DNA from: Roseburia_D sp964388945
GTDB taxonomy: Bacteria > Bacillota > Clostridia > Lachnospirales > Lachnospiraceae
Assembly (NCBI GenBank): GCA_964388945.1
Contig: CAYMCM010000034.1
Coordinates: 1-24,853 of the forward strand
Reading direction: 5' to 3'
DNA length: 24,853 bases
This document shows, in pieces, positions 14,684-22,029 of the stretch. The notes beneath the pieces are model-generated. The model was not told where the DNA came from and searched no databases. It saw only the letters and a program-made list of their open reading frames with translations. The first letter of the stretch is position 1. The number at the start of each line of letters is the position of its first letter. The translations under genes and the position numbers were made by a program.

Positions 14684-15079
14684 TTATCTATCTTCCTGCT
14701 CATAGATCTTATTCACCTTCTTTAAATGTGCATAAAACTGTTTCACATGCCGTCTTCCCACACTGTAACGGGCATTATAGACCACATAGGTGATGAGCAG
14801 GTAGACTGCCATAAAAATCCCATATTTTACAAGGACATCCGTCACATAGCCGATCAGATCGATCTGGTTGATATCCTTCATCAGATTTTCCATCTCACAG
14901 GACAGATAAACGACCGCAAACAACACAAATGCGAGCGTTCCAAGAATCACGCTCTTAACCAGCTCCTTGCCCACATAGTCATGGCGAAAATACTGTGTCA
15001 TCGGCACATAGCGTTTTCCTTCGCCCTCTTCATATATTGCCATTTTTGTCATCTGTCTCACACGCTCTTCGTTGATCAT
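14684..15079 (-). CDS. Small two-span membrane protein of unknown function, first gene of the cdaA operon
   Basis: The product has 131 residues from the ATG at 15079, chosen because GGGG lies about 6 bases before it; the alternative ATG at 15091 has no ribosome binding site. Spans are likely at about 42-60 and 85-102, with an acidic N-terminal segment (INEERVRQMTKMAIYEEGEG) and a basic C-terminal helix (ARYSVGRRHVKQFYAHLKKVNKIYEQ). Both ends are therefore probably cytoplasmic. I recognise no named family. It is 27 bp upstream of the 338-residue membrane protein and follows a clear promoter. Confidence 0.78.
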   Translation of the reverse strand: MINEERVRQMTKMAIYEEGEGKRYVPMTQYFRHDYVGKELVKSVILGTLAFVLFAVVYLSCEMENLMKDINQIDLIGYVTDVLVKYGIFMAVYLLITYVVYNARYSVGRRHVKQFYAHLKKVNKIYEQEDR

Positions 15080-15109
15080 AGTCCACCCCATCTTATAAGC
15101 ATTGTTTTC

Positions 15110-15138
15110 ATTATAGCATAGTATAAATCCCTTGAAAA
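15110..15138 (-). promoter_or_regulatory. Extended -10 promoter for the cdaA operon
   Basis: On the minus strand TATAAT (15115-15110) is preceded directly by TGC, making an extended -10 element. At 17 bp spacing the -35 position reads TTTTCA (15138-15133), which is weak but tolerable with an extended -10. A second possible pair is TTGAAA (15147-15142), 16 bp, TATACT (15125-15120). Transcription would start near 15103, about 24 bases before the first gene. Confidence 0.6.
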
Positions 15139-15147
15139 GTTTTTCAA
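15132..15147. promoter_or_regulatory. Perfect 16-bp palindrome overlapping the -35 region (possible operator)
   Basis: TTGAAAA-GT-TTTTCAA is a perfect 7-bp inverted repeat with a two-base centre. It covers the -35 position of the cdaA-operon promoter. It is too AT-rich and lacks a T-run placement for a terminator, so a protein-binding site is the simplest reading. The binding protein is unknown. Confidence 0.4.
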
Positions 15148-15165
15148 CAAAATCTTTCCTGAAAT

Positions 15166-15192
15166 AAAAAACTGCCGTCAGACAAACGGCAG
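15166..15192 (-). terminator. Intrinsic terminator after yvyF
   Basis: A perfect 7-bp stem, CTGCCGT (15172-15178) and ACGGCAG (15186-15192), encloses a 7-base loop. On the minus strand it is followed by six T and then ATTT, which fits termination of the comF-yvyF unit 20 bp after the yvyF stop. The plus strand also has a T-run after the stem (CTCTTTTTT), so it could work both ways. Confidence 0.85.
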
Positions 15193-15211
15193 CTCTTTTT
15201 TCGTATTCATA

Positions 15212-15616
15212 CTATTTCTCAAGGAAACGCATTCTCTCCCCATCGCGTGCCGGCTTCTTTGGTTCAACTTTTTTCGGCTTTTCAATGGCACTCATAAGAT
15301 TGTTCTGAAGTTTCGCTTTGCATGACTCACAAAAACGACCTGTCTTGATCATTGCTCCACAGTTTTCACACTCGATCCCGACCGGCGATTCATCTGTAAA
15401 AGCAAGGCGCTCCTCTCGTATCCACTGCTTGATCTGCTTGGTAGATACCTCATTTTCCTCCGCAACTTCATTAACAGTTGCCTGCGGATTGTTACGGATA
15501 TACTCTTTTACATCCACGAATTTTCTTTCCAGTTCTGCGACACACGCCGGACAAAGTGGCGGTCCTCCGAGGTAATTAAATAATCTTCCGCAACCTCTAC
15601 AATTTTTTACTTCCAT
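15212..15616 (-). CDS. yvyF: YvyF-type flagellar operon zinc-ribbon/HTH protein
   Basis: The 134-residue protein matches the flagellar operon protein family of B. subtilis YvyF (TIGR03826). Two cysteine quartets are visible: Cys6, Cys9, Cys22, Cys25 and Cys83, Cys86, Cys96, Cys99, each likely to bind zinc. Between them a helix-turn-helix-like segment (about 46-70, TVNEVAEENEVSTKQIKQWI) suggests DNA binding or regulation. The C-terminus is basic and Pro/Lys-rich. The start at 15616 has GGGAGG about 11 bases upstream. As in B. subtilis it follows comF directly (15 bp gap), but here no flgM, flgK or flgL follows and a terminator ends the unit. Its exact role is not established. Confidence 0.9.
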   Translation of the reverse strand: MEVKNCRGCGRLFNYLGGPPLCPACVAELERKFVDVKEYIRNNPQATVNEVAEENEVSTKQIKQWIREERLAFTDESPVGIECENCGAMIKTGRFCESCKAKLQNNLMSAIEKPKKVEPKKPARDGERMRFLEK

Positions 15617-15631
15617 AGTAACACTGCCTCC

Positions 15632-16342
15632 CTAAAATCCTCTGCCGCTGCTGACGCAGATAAAATATATATGCGTTCCGCCCGCCTTTTTCAGTGCCAG
15701 GGCGGCGGCATCTATCGTACTTCCGGTGGTATAAATATCATCCACCAATAATATATAGGTTAAGTGTACTATATTTTCGGTGATTTTAAAAGCATTTTTC
15801 AGATTATTTTTTCTTTCTGCCTCATTTAACTCCTTCTGGGGTACCGTATTTTTCTCCCGAAGCATGAGATCTGTGCGTACCGGAATATCAAGTTCTGCGC
15901 CCAGTACCCGCGCGAACAGCTCTGCCTGATTATAACCGCGTGTGCGCTGTCTCATGCGGTGTAAAGGAATCGGTATAATGACCTGTATCTTCCTATTTAA
16001 TATCCATTTCCCATAGAGACGCAGTGCCTCCTCTCCGTAAAAATCTGCATACTCCCTGCGATTACCGTATTTAAACCGATAGAGGGAATTTTTCAGCAGA
16101 CCACTGTACACAAAGACGGATTTCCCCTGTTCAAATTCATGTTTTTTCCGTTCACAGTCTCCGCACAATTCTCTGCGTTCATCCGTGATCGGTTTTCCGC
16201 ACTTTTTACACGCCGGTTCGCATACCCGTTCCAGCTTTGCGCTGCATTCCGGACAGACCAGACGCGATGTCTCCCAGGCTGCCACGACCGGAAGCACACC
16301 GTCGCAAACCGGACATCTGCGCGGGAACAGAATATCTTTCAT
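15632..16342 (-). CDS. comF: ComF family phosphoribosyltransferase-like protein
   Basis: ComFC/ComF proteins act in uptake or processing of transforming DNA in competent bacteria. The 236-residue protein begins with zinc-finger cysteines (Cys10, Cys13, Cys30, Cys33, and Cys45, Cys48, Cys60, Cys63). The PRTase part carries IPIPLHRMRQRTRGYNQ near 123-139 and the PRPP loop VDDIYTTGST at 200-209. Length and N-terminal FPRRCPVC are typical. The start at 16342 has no good ribosome binding site, only A-rich sequence with AGAAA, and no better upstream in-frame start was seen. No other competence gene is present; comF genes are also found in species without known transformation. Confidence 0.92.
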   Translation of the reverse strand: MKDILFPRRCPVCDGVLPVVAAWETSRLVCPECSAKLERVCEPACKKCGKPITDERRELCGDCERKKHEFEQGKSVFVYSGLLKNSLYRFKYGNRREYADFYGEEALRLYGKWILNRKIQVIIPIPLHRMRQRTRGYNQAELFARVLGAELDIPVRTDLMLREKNTVPQKELNEAERKNNLKNAFKITENIVHLTYILLVDDIYTTGSTIDAAALALKKAGGTHIYFICVSSGRGF

Positions 16343-16588
16343 GATTTCTATGATTTTCTTTTTTATTGTTATAACCTTTCTTCTCTCTTTGCCGTCTCAA
16401 ATCATAGCACAGCCCCTCCCGAAATACTATTATATTTTTCTTAAATTTTCCTAAAAATTCCACATTTCACCTATATTTAGGGATTGACTTTGATTTGCGC
16501 TGTCTCTATAATTTATGGTGTTTATTACTTTAAAACTTAAAAGTTAAAAAAGATTAAACCGATAAAGAAAACAGGAGGGAACTATTTT
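16343..16588. other. Divergent intergenic region between comF and the ABC importer
   Basis: This 246-bp gap is the longest stretch without a gene. It holds the plus-strand promoter for the transporter and its short leader. For comF on the minus strand, TATAAT occurs at 16434-16429 with only a poor TTTTTA at -35 spacing, so its promoter is uncertain. No riboswitch or T-box-like structure was recognised; the transporter leader of about 70 bases is too short for a T-box. Confidence 0.6.
16484..16512 (+). promoter_or_regulatory. Near-consensus sigma-A promoter of the ABC importer
   Basis: TTGACT (16484-16489) and TATAAT (16507-16512) are 17 bp apart, one mismatch from the ideal. Transcription is expected to start near 16519. 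Downstream, AACTT-AA-AAGTT (16534-16545) forms a small dyad that could be an operator, but it is short and AT-rich. The ribosome binding site AGGAGGG is at 16573-16579. Confidence 0.82.
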
Positions 16589-17599
16589 ATGAAAAAGAAA
16601 TTATTATCCACATTCATGGCTGCTGCCATGGTTCTCGGACTCGCAGGCTGTGGAAGCACTTCATCCACGCAGACAGCCTCTGGTTCGACCTCTACAGAAG
16701 CCGGAACCGATGGAAAAGTTTATCACATCGGTGTATGTCAGCTTGTCGAGCACGAAGCACTTGACGCTGCCACCCAGGGATTTGAAGATGCTTTAAAGGA
16801 AAAACTCGGCGAGAACAATGTTGTTTTTGACATACAGAATGCTCAGGGTGAAGAAACAAACTGTGCTACGATCTGCATCGGTTTCGTCTCTGATGACGTA
16901 GATCTGATCCTTGCCAACGCAACCGCTTCTCTGCAGGCTGCTTCTGCCGCAACAAACACAATTCCGATTGTCGGCACTTCCATCACCGATTACGCAACAG
17001 CATTAAATGCAGATGACTGGAACGGAACCTCCGGCACCAACATCACCGGAACTTCCGATCTTGCTCCGCTTGACCAGCAGGAAGCCATGATCAAAGAGCT
17101 GGTTCCTGACGTAACACAGGTCGGCATCGTATACTGCTCTGCGGAAGCCAATTCTGTTTTCCAGGCAAATCAGATTGAAGCCGCTCTGGAAAAAGACGGC
17201 ATTGCATACAAGGAATATTCTGCCGCAGACTCTAACGAGATTCAGTCTGTCGTAACAAAAGCTGTCTCCGAATGTGACTGTCTGTACGTTCCTACTGACA
17301 ATACCATGGCTGCCAATGTTGACATCGTAAAAAATATCACAGTTCCGGCAGGCATCCCTGTCATCGCCGGAGAAGAAGGTATCTGCCAGGGCTCACTTGC
17401 AACACTCTCCATCAGCTACTACGACATCGGTCAGGCCGCCGGTGAAATGGCTTACGAGATCCTTGTAAACGGCAAAGATCCGGGAACTATGGAGATCGAA
17501 TATGCAAGCGCAACCACCAAAGAATACAATGCAGATGTCGCAGACGCACTCGGAATTACCATTCCGGATGATTATGTAAAATTATCAACCGAAGAATAG
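16589..17599 (+). CDS. ABC importer substrate-binding lipoprotein (TrpX-like, ABC_sub_bind family)
   Basis: The protein captures a small solute outside the membrane for the importer encoded downstream. The N-terminus is a lipoprotein signal: three lysines, a hydrophobic core and the lipobox LAGC with Cys21 as the lipid-modified residue, followed by a Ser/Thr-rich linker to about 40. The remainder (HIGVCQLVEHEALDAATQGF, VDLILANATASLQAA, IPIVGTSITDYATA, QVGIVYCSAEANS, GIPVIAGEEGICQG) matches the ABC_sub_bind family (PF04392) that includes TrpX. Length is 336 residues. Tryptophan or another aromatic compound is a possible ligand, but the family has several and the sequence does not decide. The start has AGGAGGG about 9 bases upstream. 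Confidence 0.9.
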   Translation: MKKKLLSTFMAAAMVLGLAGCGSTSSTQTASGSTSTEAGTDGKVYHIGVCQLVEHEALDAATQGFEDALKEKLGENNVVFDIQNAQGEETNCATICIGFVSDDVDLILANATASLQAASAATNTIPIVGTSITDYATALNADDWNGTSGTNITGTSDLAPLDQQEAMIKELVPDVTQVGIVYCSAEANSVFQANQIEAALEKDGIAYKEYSAADSNEIQSVVTKAVSECDCLYVPTDNTMAANVDIVKNITVPAGIPVIAGEEGICQGSLATLSISYYDIGQAAGEMAYEILVNGKDPGTMEIEYASATTKEYNADVADALGITIPDDYVKLSTEE

Positions 17600-17610
17600 A
17601 GGAAAACATT

Positions 17611-18528
17611 ATGAACGTATTATCACTTTTCCGCGCTATGCCAGGTTCCGTTGCACAGGGACTGATCTGGGGCATCATGGCACTCGGCGTTTACATCACT
17701 TTTAAAATCTTAAATTTTGCTGATCTTACCGTGGACGGTACCTTAGGTACCGGCGGTGCGGTCGCAGTCATGCTGATCTTAAACGGCTTTCCGCCTTCCG
17801 TCGCACTGCTCTTTGCTTTTGCGGCTGGCATGCTCGCCGGACTGGTCACTGGCATTTTACATACCGTCCTCGGTATTCCGGACATTCTCTCCGGAATCCT
17901 GACACAGATCGCACTCTACTCTGTCAATATGAATATTATGGGACGCTCCAATCAGGCAGTCAGCGTTGACAAATACAACCTTGTCGTTTCCCTCCGTTAT
18001 ATCCCTGCCGCTATTGTGACCACCATCATCTTTCTTGTCGTGATCATCGGTGTACTCTACTGGTATTTCGGAACGGAACAGGGCTTTACCATCCGTGCGA
18101 CCGGCTGTAATCCGAACATGTCACGCGCACAGGGTATCAACACCAACTTTGCAAAGGTATTAGCTCTTGTCATTTCCAACGGCTTAGTCGGTCTTGCAGG
18201 CGGTCTGTATGCCCAGTATCAGGGGAACTCAGATGTCAACATGGGACGCGGCGCGATCGTCATCGGTCTTGCAGCCGTTATCATCGGAGAAGTGCTCGGC
18301 GAAACTATCTTCGGCAAACGTCTCAATTTCATCGGTCGGCTCGCATTTGTAGCAGTCGGTGCGATCATTTACTATGTTGTTATCGCATTTGTATTATGGC
18401 TCGGTCTTCCATCCGAGGACATGAAGCTGTTCTCCGCCATCGTAGTTGCGACATTCCTCGCAATCCCGTATCTGCGCGGAAAATCCAAAAATTCTTTCAA
18501 ACGTGCGGCTAAGAACGGAGGTAACTGA
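17611..18528 (+). CDS. ABC importer permease (TrpY-like)
   Basis: A 305-residue membrane protein of the BPD_transp_2 branch, related to branched-chain amino acid and TrpY permeases. It has about eight to nine hydrophobic spans. Typical segments are GLIWGIMALGVYITFKILNF near the N-terminus, ADLTVDGTLGTGGAVAV, and ATGCNPNMSRAQGIN in a cytoplasmic loop near 165-180, the likely contact with the ATPase. The start has GAGG about 8 bases upstream, 11 bp after the binding-protein gene. Its stop overlaps the ribosome binding region of the ATPase gene. Confidence 0.92.
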   Translation: MNVLSLFRAMPGSVAQGLIWGIMALGVYITFKILNFADLTVDGTLGTGGAVAVMLILNGFPPSVALLFAFAAGMLAGLVTGILHTVLGIPDILSGILTQIALYSVNMNIMGRSNQAVSVDKYNLVVSLRYIPAAIVTTIIFLVVIIGVLYWYFGTEQGFTIRATGCNPNMSRAQGINTNFAKVLALVISNGLVGLAGGLYAQYQGNSDVNMGRGAIVIGLAAVIIGEVLGETIFGKRLNFIGRLAFVAVGAIIYYVVIAFVLWLGLPSEDMKLFSAIVVATFLAIPYLRGKSKNSFKRAAKNGGN

Positions 18529-18529
18529 T

Positions 18530-19324
18530 ATGTTAAAAATCGATAATATTTATAAAACCTTCAACATTGGTACAATCAATGAAAAACATGCTTTAAACGG
18601 TGTTTCTCTCACCTTAAATGACGGCGATTTTGTCACAGTGATCGGTGGAAACGGCGCTGGCAAGTCAACACTGCTCAATGCGATCGCAGGTGTGTGGCCG
18701 GTGGATTCCGGTTCTCTCGTCATTGACGGAACTGATGTGACCGGTCTTCCGGAATATAAACGTGCCTCCTATCTCGGACGTGTCTTTCAGGACCCAATGA
18801 CCGGAACGGCTGCTACGATGGAGATTGAAGAAAATCTCGCACTTGCCGCAAGACGTGGTTCTTCCCGCGGTCTGAAATGGGGCATCACACACGAGGAACG
18901 CCAAAAATATCACGAACTTTTAAAAGAACTGGATCTCGGTCTGGAAGACCGTATGACCTCAAAGGTCGGTCTGCTCTCCGGTGGTCAGCGTCAGGCTTTA
19001 ACGCTTTTGATGGCAACCTTAAAAAAGCCGAAGCTTCTGCTCCTGGATGAACACACTGCAGCACTTGATCCGAAAACCGCAGCAAAGGTTTTAGATCTGT
19101 CTGACAAAATCATCGCGGAAAATCACTTGACTGCCATGATGGTCACTCACAATATGAAAGACGCGATCATCCACGGCAATCGCCTGATCATGATGAATGA
19201 TGGAAAGATCATCTTTGATATTTCCGGAGAAGAAAAGAAGAAACTGACTGTCGAAGATCTTCTTTTGAAATTCGAAGAGATCAGCGGCGAAGAATTTGCG
19301 AACGACAAAGCACTGCTCGCATAA
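18530..19324 (+). CDS. ABC importer ATP-binding protein (TrpZ-like)
   Basis: The ATPase drives the importer formed with the two upstream products. The start at 18530 has GGAGG about 8 bases upstream and gives 264 residues; an in-frame extension to 18446 would run inside the permease gene and has no ribosome binding site. All catalytic parts are visible: Walker A GGNGAGKST (39-47), Q-loop Gln87, signature LSGGQ (149-153), Walker B LLLLDE (169-174) and the switch histidine His207. The residue after the Walker B glutamate is His (DEHTAALD), as is common in this subfamily. The gene begins 1 bp after the permease stop and ends before a strong terminator. Confidence 0.95.
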   Translation: MLKIDNIYKTFNIGTINEKHALNGVSLTLNDGDFVTVIGGNGAGKSTLLNAIAGVWPVDSGSLVIDGTDVTGLPEYKRASYLGRVFQDPMTGTAATMEIEENLALAARRGSSRGLKWGITHEERQKYHELLKELDLGLEDRMTSKVGLLSGGQRQALTLLMATLKKPKLLLLDEHTAALDPKTAAKVLDLSDKIIAENHLTAMMVTHNMKDAIIHGNRLIMMNDGKIIFDISGEEKKKLTVEDLLLKFEEISGEEFANDKALLA

Positions 19325-19345
19325 TATATCAGATGTAAATTCATT

Positions 19346-19391
19346 AAAAAGAGGGTACATATCAATGAACTGTTATGTACCCTCTTTTTTT
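19346..19391. terminator. Bidirectional intrinsic terminator between the importer and recD2
   Basis: An 11-bp perfect stem, GAGGGTACATA (19351-19361) with TATGTACCCTC (19374-19384), has a 12-base loop. A T-run of seven follows on the plus strand, and the mirrored A-run (19346-19350) gives a T-run on the minus strand. It therefore ends both convergent units. The recD2 stop codon lies in the plus-side T-run. Confidence 0.92.
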
Positions 19392-21606
19392 ATTCCTGCT
19401 GTTCTAAGATGCGATCCCGTAATCCGCTGTAACGCTTCTGTTCCGTAATGTTTTTTTCCATCTCATAAAAGGTTCCCTCATCTCCAACCAGCGTCACACA
19501 TTTTCTTGCTCTTGTCACCGCCGTATACAAAAGATTGCGGTTCATCAACATTCTAGGTCCTCCAAGCAGAGGAATGACAACCGCCGGATACTCACTCCCC
19601 TGCGATTTATGTATCGTGATCGCATAGGCAAGCTCAAGTTCTTCTAACATTTTAAACGGATACTCCACGATCCTTCCTTCATCAAATTCCACGGTAAGCA
19701 TCTCAGCATATGTATTGATCTTTTTTACGATTCCCATATCTCCATTGAAAATCCCCATTCCCTTGTCGATTGCGAAACCATATTTTGACTGCACTTCCCA
19801 TTCGATCTGATAGTTGTTTTTTGTCTGCATGACTTTATCGCCTTCGCGAAACAATCCGTCTCCATATTCATGTTCCACCTTGCTCTTATCCGGTGGGTTT
19901 AAGTATTCCTGCAAAATACGGTTCAGCCGTTCTACTCCGAGCAGTCCCTTGCGCATTGGTGTAAGCACCTGTATATCATACGCTGTCGCATCCACAAAGT
20001 TTGGTAGCTTCTGGCGGATCAACTGTATCACAACACTAATGATCACATCCGCATCATAGCGTTTCAGGAAAAAGAAATCCATACTCTTATTGTCAAGCAC
20101 CACTTCTTCCCCCCGATTGATCTTATGTGCATTGACGATAATGTCACTCTGACTTGCCTGGCGAAAAATTTTTGTCAGCTTTACCACATGAAAGCATTTT
20201 GAATCAATAATATCTTTTAAAACACTGCCTGCACCCACACTCGGAAGCTGGTTGACATCACCCACAAGAATCAGTCTGGTTCCCGGCACGACCGCTTTCA
20301 AAAGTGAATGCATCAGATTGATATCGACCATCGACATTTCATCAATAATGATCACATCGGTTTCCAGCGGATTATTTTCATTTCGCTCAAATCCCGCATT
20401 TCCTTCCGCGCCTCCAGAAATCTCTAACATCCGGTGGATCGTGCGCGCTTCATACCCTGTCATTTCACTCATCCGCTTGGCTGCACGCCCGGTCGGTGCC
20501 GCCAAAAAAATATCCATCCCTTCTAACTCAAAGTATTTGATGATAGTATTGATCGTTGTTGTCTTTCCGGTACCCGGTCCGCCCGTGATCACTAAAAGCC
20601 CGCTTCGCACCGCTTCCTTCACAGCATCCATTTGCTTTTCATCCAGCGTCATTCCTGTCTGTTTCTCAATACGCCGGACGCGATCTGATATTTCCTGATC
20701 TGCCACATCATACTGCATATCCAGATTTTTTAGCAGTACCGCGCAGTTATTTTCCATGTAATAATAAGATGCCGCATAGATCTGCACCTGTCCGTCTTTT
20801 TCTTTGAGCATCAGCTTCCGCTCGATTGCCAGATCCATATAATGCTTTTCAATCAGTGTGCCTTCCACTTCCAGAAGTTCACTTGCCCGTCTGGTCAGTT
20901 CTGCTTCCGGCAGATAGGTATGTCCATCCACAGTTGCCTGAAGCAGTGCATACAAAATCCCGCTTCTGATACGAAAATCCGAATCTGTCCGAATACCTAC
21001 CCTTCCCGCGATTTCATCCGCGATACGAAATCCCACACCATCAATATCGTCTGCCAGTTTGTACGGATTTTCTTTGATAATCCCGTAAATCTGCTGTCCG
21101 TAAGTCTGATAAATCTTCACCGCCAAAGCAAGTGATATGCCATATTTCTGCAAAAAGATCATCGCCTGGCGAAGATCTCTTTTCTCTGCCACCTGATCTG
21201 AAATCTCCATTGCTTTGCGCTCACTGATTCCTTTGATCTCTGCCAGCCGTTCCGGTTCTTCCTCAATAATTCGAAACGTATCCGCTTTAAAGCGTCTTAC
21301 GATCCTTGTTGCAAGCGCCGCTCCGACGCCCTTGATCGCCCCGGAACCCAGATAACGTTCGATGGAAAGTTCATCGGTCGGCTCCTTGGGTTCAAAATGA
21401 TCTGCTTTGAACTGCTTTCCATAGGTGGGATGCTCTACATATTCACCGGTAACTTCTATATTTTCTCCTTCACTGACCGCAGAAAATATTCCGACACAGG
21501 TAATCTCTGTCTCGGAATTCATCAGATTAAGCACCGTGTACCCATTATCTGCATTGCGATATATGATATGATCCACATACCCTGTTATTACATCCAAAAT
21601 TTTCAT
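19390..21606 (-). CDS. recD2: RecD2-like ATP-dependent DNA helicase
   Basis: RecD2 is a 5'-3' superfamily 1B helicase of bacteria, involved in DNA repair and replication fork stability independently of RecBC. The 738-residue protein has the long N-terminal region of the family: an OB-like segment (about 1-75), then helix-hairpin-helix units (SGAIKGVGAALATRI near 88-102, LAEIKGISERKA near 121-132, DIDGVGFRIADEI near 188-200). The helicase core follows, with Walker A GGPGTGKT at 342-349, IIDEMSMVD as Walker B, and ITIHKSQGSEYPAVVIPL and YTAVTRA near the C-terminus. The start at 21606 has AGGAAGG close upstream. It stands alone between two terminators; its promoter is not obvious. Confidence 0.95.
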   Translation of the reverse strand: MKILDVITGYVDHIIYRNADNGYTVLNLMNSETEITCVGIFSAVSEGENIEVTGEYVEHPTYGKQFKADHFEPKEPTDELSIERYLGSGAIKGVGAALATRIVRRFKADTFRIIEEEPERLAEIKGISERKAMEISDQVAEKRDLRQAMIFLQKYGISLALAVKIYQTYGQQIYGIIKENPYKLADDIDGVGFRIADEIAGRVGIRTDSDFRIRSGILYALLQATVDGHTYLPEAELTRRASELLEVEGTLIEKHYMDLAIERKLMLKEKDGQVQIYAASYYYMENNCAVLLKNLDMQYDVADQEISDRVRRIEKQTGMTLDEKQMDAVKEAVRSGLLVITGGPGTGKTTTINTIIKYFELEGMDIFLAAPTGRAAKRMSEMTGYEARTIHRMLEISGGAEGNAGFERNENNPLETDVIIIDEMSMVDINLMHSLLKAVVPGTRLILVGDVNQLPSVGAGSVLKDIIDSKCFHVVKLTKIFRQASQSDIIVNAHKINRGEEVVLDNKSMDFFFLKRYDADVIISVVIQLIRQKLPNFVDATAYDIQVLTPMRKGLLGVERLNRILQEYLNPPDKSKVEHEYGDGLFREGDKVMQTKNNYQIEWEVQSKYGFAIDKGMGIFNGDMGIVKKINTYAEMLTVEFDEGRIVEYPFKMLEELELAYAITIHKSQGSEYPAVVIPLLGGPRMLMNRNLLYTAVTRARKCVTLVGDEGTFYEMEKNITEQKRYSGLRDRILEQQE

Positions 21607-21622
21607 CCTTCCTGCAAAACGA

Positions 21623-21655
21623 AATAAAACTGCCAGATACTCTGACAGTTTTATT
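21623..21655 (-). terminator. Terminator of the mbl-flagellar rod unit
   Basis: A 15-bp stem (21641-21655 with 21623-21637) surrounds a 3-base loop. On the plus strand one position is a C-A mismatch (21633 with 21645), but on the minus-strand RNA it becomes a G-U pair, so the structure is complete only when read in the minus direction. The 3' arm ends in TTTTATTT. It lies 15 bp after the rod-binding gene and just before recD2. Confidence 0.75.
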
Positions 21656-21669
21656 CCTCGCTCTATTTC

Positions 21670-22017
21670 TTACAGATTATAATTTCTCTTCATCTGCTCA
21701 TACATCATCTGTGCAAAGCTTCCGCCTTCCTGCTCAGTGATCTCATCCGATATTGTCTGAACCACTGTATCCTTAAAATAATCTACCATCTGAGATGCGT
21801 AAGAATTTTCATCATCTTCCCCAAACTTAACGGTCTTCTCAACCTCTTTGAGCACCTGTTCCAGAAAATAAGATTCAAAATCTTTACATACACTAAGCAA
21901 TTCTTCATCCGAAGCCTTTGAAAAATCTGAATTCAGCTTGCTCTCCAAGGCACTCGTGTCATTCTGGCTCGCCTGCGTACTTGCATAAGATGTAAGCGCA
22001 TCTAATCCCATACTCAT
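21670..22017 (-). CDS. Flagellar rod-binding protein (FlgJ N-terminal-like)
   Basis: The 115-residue protein matches the rod-binding domain found at the N-terminus of FlgJ. The core ELLSVCKDFESYFLEQVLKE (about 40-59), then ENSYASQMVDYFKDTV and GGSFAQMMYEQM, is the expected pattern. The peptidoglycan-hydrolase domain of proteobacterial FlgJ is absent, as in many Firmicutes. It probably caps or scaffolds rod assembly. The start at 22017 has AAGGAG about 8 bases upstream. It follows flhP by 12 bp and is the last gene of the unit. Confidence 0.87.
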   Translation of the reverse strand: MSMGLDALTSYASTQASQNDTSALESKLNSDFSKASDEELLSVCKDFESYFLEQVLKEVEKTVKFGEDDENSYASQMVDYFKDTVVQTISDEITEQEGGSFAQMMYEQMKRNYNL

Positions 22018-22029
22018 AGACTATTCTCC

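Noticed and set aside
15172..15192. Inverted repeat as a mobile-element end or CRISPR repeat
   Set aside because: It is a single copy followed by a T-run directly after yvyF, which is fully explained as a terminator. No regularly spaced repeats were seen anywhere.
16380..16420. A tiny frame (Met-Ile-stop) after a GGAGGGG site in the comF leader
   Set aside because: Two codons give no testable protein signal, and similar patterns occur by chance.
16206..16463. Minus-strand frame of 85 codons overlapping the comF start
   Set aside because: It overlaps comF in another frame, and comF carries full family motifs.
16343..16588. T-box or riboswitch controlling the TrpXYZ-like importer
   Set aside because: The leader after the promoter is only about 70 bases and contains no recognisable T-box or stem set.
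18446..18529. N-terminal extension of the ABC ATPase
   Set aside because: It lies inside the permease gene; the ATG at 18530 has a strong ribosome binding site and matches family N-termini.
21676..21681. TATAAT on the minus strand as a recD2 promoter
   Set aside because: It is inside the rod-binding gene, has a poor -35 (TGTATG), and the terminator at 21623-21655 would stop its transcript before recD2.
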